Below, in pieces: positions 31,394 through 40,424 of a stretch of 64,000 bases of DNA. The translations under genes were made by a program, and so were the position numbers. The stretch is taken from positions 863,027 to 927,026 of the forward strand of contig CAMZMU010000013.1 of NCBI GenBank assembly GCA_947311845.1, written 5' to 3'. Position 1 is the stretch's first letter. Each line of letters starts with the position of its first letter. The notes below the pieces were generated by a model. That model made no database searches. It was not told the DNA's origin and was given only the letters and a program-made list of their open reading frames with translations. Origin of the DNA: Poa pratensis (Eukaryota > Streptophyta > Magnoliopsida > Poales > Poaceae).

Positions 31394-31671
31394 TGTAACA
31401 CACCCCTTAGCCGCCGGTGAGGATCGGGGCGTGAGCTCGGAGATACTGGTGGCCTGTGGTGTCCACCGGACCTGAAGGAGACGGGGCCGAGGACGAGACG
31501 AACGGGACGGGGAAGAGAGGTTCAGACTTGAGTCTTCTATTCTTCGATGTCTTCTCCCGTGCCCTCTCGTCGCCTTTATCTTCCCTGCCCTGAGCGTTGA
31601 CCAGCTGGGCCAAGCCCATGTGCAACCACCGGTGGCACCAGCCCAATCCAGTGTGTATGTAGGGTGTTACA
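31394..31671 (-). repeat. 5' LTR of the Gag-ORF retrotransposon
   Basis: 278 bp, identical by eye to 28269-28546. It is GC-rich and short for a Gypsy-type LTR. Confidence 0.95.
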
Positions 31672-31760
31672 GAGACCGCATCGTTCCTTTGCCTTGTTCT
31701 TCTTCCAGACCGGAAAGCCACCGCCCTCGTGACCCAGTCTCGCCTTAGGCAGTAGGTACG

Positions 31761-32375
31761 AGTTACCATCCATCCTCCGAACTGAAGAATTGGGTGCAAA
31801 TTGACCCAACATTCAGTTATCTTATGTATGCTAATTAACACTTCAGCAGCAATTGGTCTCCCTATCTTCTGCTCCTAATCTTTATAAATGATTTACTTTA
31901 GTGAGCACAGTCATTGGAGTCATGAAACATTAGGGATGCATGGCCTTCTTTAAGATTTGTCAGCATCTCGTATGTGTAAATTTAGCATGCTGAATGTGTT
32001 TAGTTCCACCATTGGAATCCCTGAACTTTAGTGTGTTACTGCATAGTCATAACTTCAGAGAATCTGCATCACTACAGATAGTATCACACTTAGCTGAGCT
32101 ATGGTTTCTCTTGTATGCTATGTTTATGCCCTCTAACCCTTGTCCATGTAGGGACAGTAGGGTACAAATACTTGAGTGTAATGTAACTGTGCAATGCTTA
32201 ATTGTATATTTTAACATGGTGTGTTTAGAATTTTAAGCTGGGTGTTTATTTTATATCATATGTCACTATATGCTCCTTGTTACCCATTGCAATAAAATGA
32301 CTAGACTCACTGAATTATAGTACGGAGTTCATTTCTTTTCCTTCAAGCTTTGATAATTTTATTTTGGGTGCTCAG
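31761..32375 (+). other. Probable intron
   Basis: T-rich sequence between a donor-like GTACGAG (31756) and acceptor-like GTGCTCAG (32368-32375). Nothing else is recognisable. Confidence 0.3.
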
Positions 32376-32546
32376 ATGTCTGATCTCTCAAAGCCCTCAA
32401 AAGAAGGCTATCCAGCTGATGGTTCGAGCGCTCTCCAGAAAGCTGGAGCTTGGAATAGCATATTGAGCACTCTTCTCCAGCAAGTGTGCTACAAGCTTGG
32501 TGCGATCCAAGCAAACAGCATCCAGAGTGCTGATGCCGTTTCTTGA
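32376..32546 (+). CDS. Small hypothetical protein or last exon
   Basis: The frame MSDLSKPSKEGYPADGSSAL to the end QSADAVS follows an acceptor-like CTCAG and gives 56 residues. It includes AGAWNSILSTLLQQVCYKLG, a plausible amphipathic helix. A T-rich 3' UTR-like region follows. Either it is a complete small protein with a spliced leader (the leader being the GC-rich block cut by the retrotransposon) or the final exon of a longer gene. I do not recognise the family. Confidence 0.4.
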   Translation: MSDLSKPSKEGYPADGSSALQKAGAWNSILSTLLQQVCYKLGAIQANSIQSADAVS

Positions 32547-33769
32547 TGACAGAAGTTCTAGGTAGAAAACGATGTGATTTCTTTTGTATCTGGTATAAGT
32601 TCACAGAAAAACTGACTGTACTTTGAAGTGTAGAACTTGGTTTGTAGACTTTATTTGCTTTGTAAAGCTTGTAGCCTAGGGAGATTTTAGAGAAATTTTG
32701 CTGGTATTTTCGGTTGTTGGAAGTTTGATTCGCAAGTCAGCTGCGCCTAGTCTATTTTCTCTTTTCTTTGGTATGTGCAAGTCGTGGCATGCGTACTGGA
32801 ACTTTTCAGTACAATGATTAAGTTGCTGCCGTATGGCTGTGTGATCTCAGCAATGAATAAGTGAAAATTGATATGAATATTACAATACATCATGTCTATA
32901 CTGTTGGAATCATTATTCGAGCTATGTCCAAGACCAGCATTAACCAGAAGAGTGTGAAATATTTTTCTACATTTGGGGTTCTCTTCTGCAATGACTTCAG
33001 CAACAGACAGTTCCATACATATAGCGTGAAGTTTATTTTCTAATTGTAAAATTTATTCTTCCTTCTCATCACAAGGTAGAATGATGAAGCCAATGCATCT
33101 TGCAGACTACTGTTTGAAACAGCGGTGCAGTAGTCGACTGGAGAAGGTCCACCCGGATTGACAAATTACAACCCTGTACAAAGGAAAAAAATTCAGTTAT
33201 TCAATTGAAGGAAAAACGTGTTTAAAATATTGCACAGTATTGTATATGAACACTATAACTATGAAGTGCACTACTACAGTTGGTTGTCAATTGCAGTTAG
33301 GAGTGAATTTGAGTTCTAAATTTGCAATGTGGTACCAATGCACCATTCGTGTGGTTAAGTACCGCTACTAACTTCGGTCAGCTCTGTTTGTGTGCATCCA
33401 TGTATGACCACGTAGTGCACAAGTTTTCAGTTTCTACCTAGTGCAGATCATAATTACTTCCACATATATGTTCACCAGATCAAGACTTGCAATTTCTAAG
33501 TTGCTTATATAGAACAAGTAACAGTAACCATCAACTCGGCACTTATGCAGACTGCCTCACTAGTATGATGACAGTACTGCAGAAGTTGCATACACGCAAA
33601 AATTGGAACAGCTTGGACCAGAATTAACACTAATAAACTCAGTACAACTTCATAAACACAAGTTTCATGAAAAATTTGCATACACGGGGCAGAAATTGGA
33701 ACATTTGATGCAAGCAAGTATGCTGACAGTACTGCAGAAGGAGTCGTAGGAAAGGAGTGAACGGGGGAC
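32547..33769. other. 3' UTR-like and intergenic sequence
   Basis: The first 300 bases look like a plant 3' UTR. Around 33540-33740 two related pieces with GACAGTACTGCAGAAG and TTGCATACAC occur as direct repeats. Otherwise nothing is recognised. Confidence 0.3.
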
Positions 33770-34213
33770 CTGTGTGCTGCGGGTGGCGAACAAGACGTCA
33801 AGGTTGGACTTGGAGTCCATGGAGAAGGTGTTCTTGCTGAAGCGGGAGAGGAGTTTGGACTTGGTACCGGCCGACGAGTTGGAGGATGGATGGGGTGCAG
33901 AACCTCGCCGGCCTACTCCGGTACTCCCCATCCACGGCAACTTCATCACACAGTCGCCCGCACGGGCGAGGCGCCGCAATGAGCGCCTGGCCCTGCTCCG
34001 GAACCGTGTGACCCGATCGGCAAACTTCGCGAGCCAGGACGACGGCTCCGTTCAATCTTGAATAGAGGGCGAGGCCAAGGTCGCCGCGGCCCGGAAGAAG
34101 GGCGGTCGATCTCGCCGGGGGGCGCTCGACCTCGCCGGTGCGGGGAGCAGTCCTGGCGGCGCCTGGAGGTGGAGGGAGGCGCGGCGCCTCTCGACCGCGT
34201 CTTGATCGGCCAT
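33770..34213 (-). pseudogene. Hypothetical gene exon with an in-frame stop
   Basis: From ATG at 34213 (MADQDAVERRRASLHLQAP) the frame is open for 53 codons, meets a single TGA at 34054-34052, then stays open in the same frame for another 94 codons (from TEPSSWLAKFADRVTRF to LDVLFATRSTQ) up to a good donor CACAG|GTCCCC at 33770. GC-rich exon composition and the splice site suggest a real exon with one nonsense change, or two unrelated frames. The basic middle part (RFRSRARRSLRRLARAG) is notable. Family not recognised. Confidence 0.35.
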
Positions 34214-35539
34214 CGGCGGCGCGACGCTGGAGCTGGGCGGCCGCGGGCTCTCGCCGGCGTCGCCTGCTTCGAGGTGAACGCTGGGAAGTAGCTGGCGACG
34301 GAGGGCCTCTGGCTAGGTTAGCATTTCGTGAATTTTTCTAAGGCCGACACCCATCTAGCTTATTGGGCCGGGGTCCATCTAGATTAGGTCGTGAATTAGG
34401 CACTAGTATGATTTCAACTAGTCAAAATTTTATAGCTAATATGATTTCGTTTTGGCCATTGGATGGACGTGAATGGATGGCTGTTATTCATCTAGGGGTA
34501 CCACAAAACATCTCCCTCCAAAACTGGAAACTTGTTTCTCGTGTGACTACTGTTTAGAGTTGGTGACCCGCTGTGAAAGACCAAAAAATTATCAAAACCC
34601 ATAAACTAATAACCAGTACAAGCCCAAATTTCACCAGGCATTGCCCTTGTCTCCACTCACCAGACTCAATTCGATAGCTCGATAGGTGGGCGACATTCTA
34701 AAAAAAAAGTGTGGGCGACACTTACAATTTCGTCAGAATTTCTGTGGTGCCAAATTATGTGCACTAGATTCTTTTCTAAAACGAACTAGATTTTAAAATC
34801 TGGCCAAGAATTGTAAAAACTTGCCAAAAATAATGTAATTTTTCATGAACTCCGCTCTGTTTTGGACAAAACTAATAAAATGCATATTTTTGTTTAAGTT
34901 TACTGGCCATATTTGTGGTATTATGTAACTAGATATGCATGTAAGTTTGGCGCCCCGGACAATACAATTCTAAATCTGCTGCTGCTGATGCAGATGCGTC
35001 TCACATTATTGGTATATCTTTGATTATTTCTCTCTATCTTTGATGTAGTTGAGGGTTTCCGTGTTAAGTTTAATTCAAGTTTCTTGGAGTCAACAAAATA
35101 CGTCATGATGGGTGTGTTCAATCAGCGACATGAAAAGGGTACTTGCCTTTTGTTTACCAAAAGTTTTGTGTCATTACTCTATTTTCCAAGAAGGACATCA
35201 TGTGAATTCGACAATATCATCCTATTTGCTTCCTTAATGTTAGTTTCAAAATTGTCATTGGAGTGGGAACTAATCTTATAATGACAATTATACACAATGT
35301 CATCCGCCCTGCTTAAACAACCCTTTGTGCAAGGTGGATGTAGGTCCCTGAAGGTTGCTTGCTTCTGAACCTAGCGAGAAAGAAAGTTGTGTGGCATAAT
35401 CGGGGCTTCCAAATCAAGATCTTCATGAGGACTCGGACCAACAAACCCACTTAAGTATATCTCGATGTTTTCAATGTCGCCGACTTCATGACCAAGGCCC
35501 AAAGTCACAAGCCTCGTTATAGAGCTCCCAATACATATG
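34214..35539. other. Intergenic, nothing recognised
   Basis: GC-rich promoter-like sequence to about 34340, then AT-rich sequence without coding or repeat termini. Confidence 0.35.
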
Positions 35540-36787
35540 CTATACCTGCTCTCATTCTCTCGTTTTCTTTCTCTCTCTTCGCTACAGTATCTGAGAGCGT
35601 CTCCACGCTTCCAGGCCCGAGCTGAAGCCCTCCTCGGCGGCGTTGCCGTCGGAGAGTGGCAGAGGCGAGGCGCCGGTGCCCCTGCTGTACAGAGTAGATG
35701 TAGGTCTTGTGTTGCTGCGTCCCATGTGGCGCTTTGGAGTAGGAGGCTGGATCCCATCGGCCGGATCTGGTGCATCTTCGCCATGGCCTTCGTTGCTGTG
35801 CAGCTCTGGTTGCAGGTGGCGGAGCTGAGGCGAGGGATCTCCATCAATAAGGCCGTCCTCCCTGCCTTTTCGAGCCTGTCTGTCCTTGCGTCGGGGCGCG
35901 ATGCGAGACAGAGCTGGTGGGATGCTTCCAGCAAGCTTCCATGGTGGGAGATGGGCCGCGAGTACGCTGCTGCAGGTTCTTCTTCTTTCTTCAATAAGCG
36001 CCCCTGCATCACTTCTCTGCTAGCTGCTCTGCTTTTCCTGGCCGGCCTTGGTGGCGAGGAGGAGAAGATGAGGAACGGGTGGAGGTTGGTGGTCGTGGGA
36101 GCTGTCCTTGTGTTCGAGCGCGGCGCAGAACAGTTGCTTCTGTGCGTCCCCGGTGGGCTTCCAAGGTGGAAGCCGAAGCAGGTGATGCCAGCATCAAACT
36201 CCTTGATCAAGCGCTACGACCTTCCTCCTTGGATGCGGGGCGATGTGTCTTCTTCCTCTGGCCGGCCGTGGAGGCGAGGGGAGAAGGAGGTGCTGTTCGT
36301 CTTCCTCAACCTCGGTGGAGTGGTCGCTGCTGCTTTTTCGAGCACCACACGCGGCAGCCTTGATTGCTGCCGTGATCTTCGGCCAAGATGGTGGCCTATC
36401 TTCAACCTCCGAACTGGAGGCCTGCTGGATTTGGCGCCGGAGCTCGGCGTTGCGGTGCAGCCAAGTGGTTCGTCCCCGGCTCTGGCGTGACAGCCGGCGT
36501 CTACAATCCTCCGCCAGAAGGGAAAGACCGAGTGGCTCAATGGGCTCCGATCTCGGTGCTCTTCGCACCTGGAGGTCGCCGGCGGCTTGTGGCGGAGCTA
36601 CCCTAGGGCTTGATTGCATTTTATTTTTTAGTCCTAGGGTGTTTTCTATAATTGCAATGGCCTTATCTTCAAATATTAGGTTTTCCAGGGCAAAAGTTGT
36701 AAAGAGCCTTAGTGCAAATTTGTACCTGCCACGTGGTTTTATATGAATGCAGCTCCGGGTAAATAGTCTTACGCGTAAAAAAACAAA
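35540..36787 (+). mobile_element. LINE-like retroelement of unknown family, copy B
   Basis: GC-rich body followed by a T-rich tail (36601-36770), a TTACGCGTAA palindrome and a seven-A run at 36778-36784. It shares AAGTGGTTCGTCCCCGGC (near 36465) and neighbouring similarity with copy A at 4.5-5.5 kb on the opposite strand. A 317-codon plus frame (35537-36490) and a 279-codon minus frame overlap; neither matches a known domain, and the segment encoding KWFVPG, shared with copy A, is in a third frame (36388-36603). Confidence 0.45.
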
Positions 36788-37493
36788 CTTTTTTTAATTT
36801 AATAGCCAAAGATAACTAGAAACAGAACGTGCCGCTTTTTTTACTAACAAAAGTCGTGCCACAGTTGTTTATGAAACTGATGGGAAGCCTTTTTTATATA
36901 TTGAGAGTTAATTCTTAGGGCACGAAAGAACCGATCCAAATGAACCTAATAATCCAACCGAGGGTCAAACCCGTTACCAGATAGGAGCTTAGATGAACGC
37001 CGTAAGGCCACGCAAGTAGGTTAGCAGTACTTTGTATTCAGTTGGAGTTTTAAATCTAATTAAGAGTTTATAAGACATTTCAAATTCAAAATTTGGTTAT
37101 AAATTCCGGTCAGTAATTCTCCGGTAACTGAAATTTCTGTGCCCCCTCAGTAATATTTTTTCATTCGGTAACCAAAACCTTGGTAGCAGTTGTCAGAGTC
37201 ACTCGTGATGGATTCCCATGAAGCCCCAATTTCAAAGAATCACTTCATATATCTGTTCATTTGTGGATTTGATCATACACGTCATCGCCTCTCAGTTTCC
37301 CCTCATTTCATTTGTGAATTTGATCCTATTGTACTTGATTGCAGAATGTTTGTTAGTATCTTGAGCAAGGACTAGTAGTATGTGAAGCACATATGTTTGT
37401 GCCTCTTAGGCGGTAAATATTTCGGATATTACATCAGCTAGTAATCGAATTCAGAAAAACAAGTAACTAGGAACACTCTAGGTAGTGTCTGAA
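36788..37493. other. Intergenic, nothing recognised
   Basis: No coding frame, RNA gene or element terminus is visible. Confidence 0.4.
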
Positions 37494-37496
37494 TAA

Positions 37497-37926
37497 GAGC
37501 ATCTCCACCGGCATCCTCCAAAGGACCCCCCAAAAGGCCCACTGGTCTGTTGATAATTCCGGCGCTGATTCGCATCATCTTCCCTTCCGCTAAGCCGTGG
37601 CAGCAGCATCTTTCTCGACGCCGGCGCGTGTAGTGGTTGGCTAGACGCTGTAGCGTGTAGCCGGTAACGGCGTAGTTTAGGTTTAGTTTGTTAAATCTCG
37701 TTTAGATTTAAAATTATAAGTTTGTTAAATCTTGTTAAATTTCCGTTTAAATTCCACCAGAATTGTTTATAAACGGCTTGTCAAAAAAATATATCTAGAG
37801 TGCTACTTGGGGGACGCTGCTGTGGGCGGGCTCCAAAACTTGGCCGGACATGTGTCCGGCACCCCCAATTGAGACCCAATTGAGAGGTGCTGGACACCCC
37901 ATTGAAGCCCCCCGGTGGAGATGGTC
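37497..37926. mobile_element. PIF/Harbinger-type MITE (430 bp)
   Basis: The ends GAGCATCTCCACCGG and CCGGTGGAGATGGTC are inverted repeats with one mismatch, flanked by TAA on both sides (37494-37496, 37927-37929). Non-coding. Confidence 0.9.
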
Positions 37927-37929
37927 TAA

Positions 37930-38488
37930 TGAGTATAAGTCCGACGCTTCGTCATCTAAACAAACTGTAAAATACAGCACATGTCGTATACCTTCGAACT
38001 AAGATTCAGTCACAGGAGTCAAACTTTGCCTGAATGCGCATGCAGCAGGTTCTGATGAATCCTCCTCTCTTTCTCCTAATGGTCAATTCGTGCTGCGCTG
38101 AGAATGACTACTCTTATTGGCTTATTGCATCCTTGCAAACTAGTGAAAGCGAGAGCGCCATCTTGATAGCGAAACAGGGGCCAAAGGGAAATTGCTAACT
38201 ACATCCGGAGCTCAATCAAAAAGAAAAACCGGCGAGGCCGCTGCAACGAGGATCGCTGGGCCGCTGGCAGGGCGGCGAGGCGGGCTGGAGGGCTATTCGT
38301 GGCACAGCTATCCGGGACCGATATGGGCCTGGGCTGACTAATTCCGACTTGGATTGTGCATCTCCCCGTATAAATGGCCGATCAGGAACGGCAACACCTT
38401 GGGCTTGGGGTCGATCAAGGGTTTCATTACCTGCCAAGGTCTGCCGGCGACCTAGGCGAAGAGCTGACCACGTGAGAGCCTGAGAGGT
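37930..38488 (+). promoter_or_regulatory. Promoter-like region before an orphan first exon
   Basis: It contains a TATA-like CGTATAAATGGCC (38379-38391) about 105 bp upstream of the ATG at 38489 and GC-rich leader sequence. The first half is unrecognised. Confidence 0.35.
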
Positions 38489-38554
38489 ATGGCGGCGAGC
38501 GTTGCCGCCCACCCCGGAAGAGCATCTTTGAGGGCCATCTTGTGGGATCTGCAG
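38489..38554 (+). CDS. Orphan first coding exon
   Basis: ATG followed by 22 codons (MAASVAAHPGRASLRAILWD then LQ) ends exactly at a donor CAG|GTATTA. With the TATA box and leader upstream this looks like the first exon of a real gene. Only 146 bp of intron-like sequence follows before the Helitron, and no second exon is visible to 40.3 kb, so the gene is truncated or has been split by insertions. Family cannot be judged from so few residues. Confidence 0.35.
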
Positions 38555-38739
38555 GTATTATTACATCTGCACTGGCCCTTCTTATTACATTCAGCTAGCT
38601 AGCCTATCGAAGCAACACTGTTTTTCATTGTATACAGTACTCCATGTCTCCATCCTCTCCTGAAACAGGCCTGCATCACTGAGCCCTATAGAATTATTTA
38701 CTAGTGGAATCCGGTGCGGCGACACGCCGCACCCGTTGT

Positions 38740-39360
38740 ATTTTAAAATGTCCAAATTTTGTCAGGATTTGTCGTATATTTTCTCCAAAATTTCACTAAA
38801 TTGGAGATGTGGAAATCCGTCGGAATTTGTCGTCTATTAAATTTTATCGAAATTTTCACTAAATTGGAGTATTGAAGCATGCTCATTTTTTTGCCTGCAC
38901 GACGCACACATTGTATTCGAAAATGTCCAAATCCATCTGAATTTGTCATTTATTTTCGCTAAATTTTCACTAAATTGGAAATGTCAAAATTCGTCAGAAT
39001 CTGTCGTCTATTTTGTCGAAACATGTTTTTTTTTTGCCGGCACGACGCACTCGTTGTATTCGAAATGTCAAATCCGTCTCAATTTGTCGTTTATTTTCTC
39101 CGACGCATCCGTTGTATTCAAAATGTCGAAATCCGTCTGAATTTGTCGTTTATTTTCTCTAAGTTTTCACTAATTTGGAAATGTCGAAATCTTTCGAAAA
39201 TTGTCGTCTATTTTCTCTAAATTTTCACTAATTTGGAATGTTCAATTTTTTGTTTTTTTTTCTATAAATAGGTTGCATATTGTAACTAAATTGGAAATGT
39301 CGAAATCCACAGGAATTTGACGTCGATTTTCTCCAAATTTTCACTAATTTGGAATATTAT
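38740..39360. repeat. Degenerate tandem array in the Helitron
   Basis: A roughly 80-90-bp motif, with AAATCCGTC(T/G)GAATTTGTCG, TTTATTTTCTC and TTTTCACTAAATTGGAAATG, recurs about six or seven times with variable spacing; some copies also carry GCACGACGCAC.CGTTGTATTCG. Confidence 0.75.
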
Positions 39361-39498
39361 TTTTTTTCCATTAATGGGTTGCAGTTTTGTTTATGAGAAT
39401 TTTGATACATTCTCCATTTTTTTTCGATTTGCAGATGTAAAGTTGTTGACTTTAATTTTTTTTTTTAGAAATTGTTTAGGGAAATTGGGCCCAATTTT

Positions 39499-39836
39499 TA
39501 AATCTGTCAGAATTTGTTTTTTTCACAGGCTAAAATATAACAAATTTGAAGATTGGAGAGAAATATGCTTATGTCCGTCAAAACAAAAAGGTTAAAACAT
39601 GAAAGTTGTTCGGAAGGATGATATTCATCTACTCGTGAAAGGAAAATTTAAACGGACGACTGAGTATTTTTAAATCTGTCTGAATTTTTTTTTTCACAGC
39701 CTAAAATATAACAAATTTGAAGATTGGAGAGAAATATGCTTATGTCCGTCAAAACAAAAAGGTTAAAATATGAAAGTTGTTCGGAAGGATGATATTCGTC
39801 TACTCGTGAAAGGAAAATTTAAACGGATGACTGAGT
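39499..39836. repeat. ~170-bp tandem duplication in the Helitron
   Basis: AAATCTGTC.GAATTT through AAATTTAAACGGA.GACTGAGT is repeated directly (39499-39670 and 39671-39836) with about 95 percent identity. Confidence 0.9.
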
Positions 39837-40321
39837 GTGACGAATTTGACAAAATTCGTCAAATATTTTTGCGAGTTTGGATCCAAAATTAAGGAGTTAG
39901 AGTCGACCAAACTCGAAACCGATCACGGGAATGGAATCTACTCGTCGGCGCGCATATATTTCATGTACATATTATCGCGAAAAGGGGAAAAATACAGTGT
40001 GCACTGTAGCTGCTACAGTATGCGGTGCACTGTAGTAGGTGCCATGTAGGCTGAAAGGGACAGTGAGGTGGGTAGAGGAAAAAAAGGAAAGCACTGTAGA
40101 GTGTGGGGACTGTAGCACTCTACAGTCCCGGTGACGTGGACATCGCGGCCGATCGCTGAAAGGCTCCGCTTTTATATATAGTAGTGACTACTGCACGCGA
40201 GATATTGTCCGGCGACTTATTTTTAGTGGAGAAACGGGAACTAGGGAAAGGGCTGTGCTGCCGTCAAGGGAATGGGAACGGCAGAGAAAGAACCTCCTGC
40301 TTTTTTTTTTTAGAAACTAGT

Positions 40322-40340
40322 GGGGCAAAAGATTTGCCCC
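40322..40340 (-). other. LINE 3'-terminal hairpin
   Basis: GGGGCAAA/TTTGCCCC pair around a 3-nt loop, ten bases from the A-tail; same position as the hairpins at 4543 and 62423. Confidence 0.7.
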
Positions 40341-40424
40341 ATTTTGGTTAATTAAGAGAGAGTGTTAGACATGGGTAGTCCGAAATACAACAAACAACCA
40401 CACCACCACAAAAACAAAAGGCCA

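Larger units (their letters stand above)
28269..31671 (-). mobile_element. Complete, very young non-autonomous LTR retrotransposon with a single long Gag-like ORF
   Basis: LTRs of 278 bp (28269-28546, 31394-31671) begin TGTAACAC and end GTGTTACA and look identical. The insertion is flanked by a perfect GAGAC duplication (28264-28268, 31672-31676). On the minus strand the primer site TGGTATCAGAGG lies two bases after the 5' LTR. Almost the whole 2.85-kb internal domain is one open frame. No reverse transcriptase, RNase H, protease or integrase is encoded, so it resembles the TR-GAG class of plant elements, but with a long extra C-terminal region. Confidence 0.95.
38701..40187 (-). mobile_element. 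Non-autonomous Helitron
   Basis: On the minus strand the 3' end has a 9-bp GC-rich hairpin (38713-38733, loop ACA on the plus strand), eight bases, then CTAG followed by host T (38704-38700), the canonical Helitron terminus. The 5' end TCACTACTATATATAAAAG lies at 40187. There is no Rep/helicase frame. The interior consists of tandem arrays of two kinds. The 5' host base is G rather than the usual A, so that end may be off by a few bases. Confidence 0.75.

Noticed and set aside
35537..36490. 317-codon plus frame that looks membrane-rich
   Set aside because: Overlaps an equally long minus frame and a third frame with the only block shared with the 4.5-kb copy; no domain; likely composition effect inside a retroelement.
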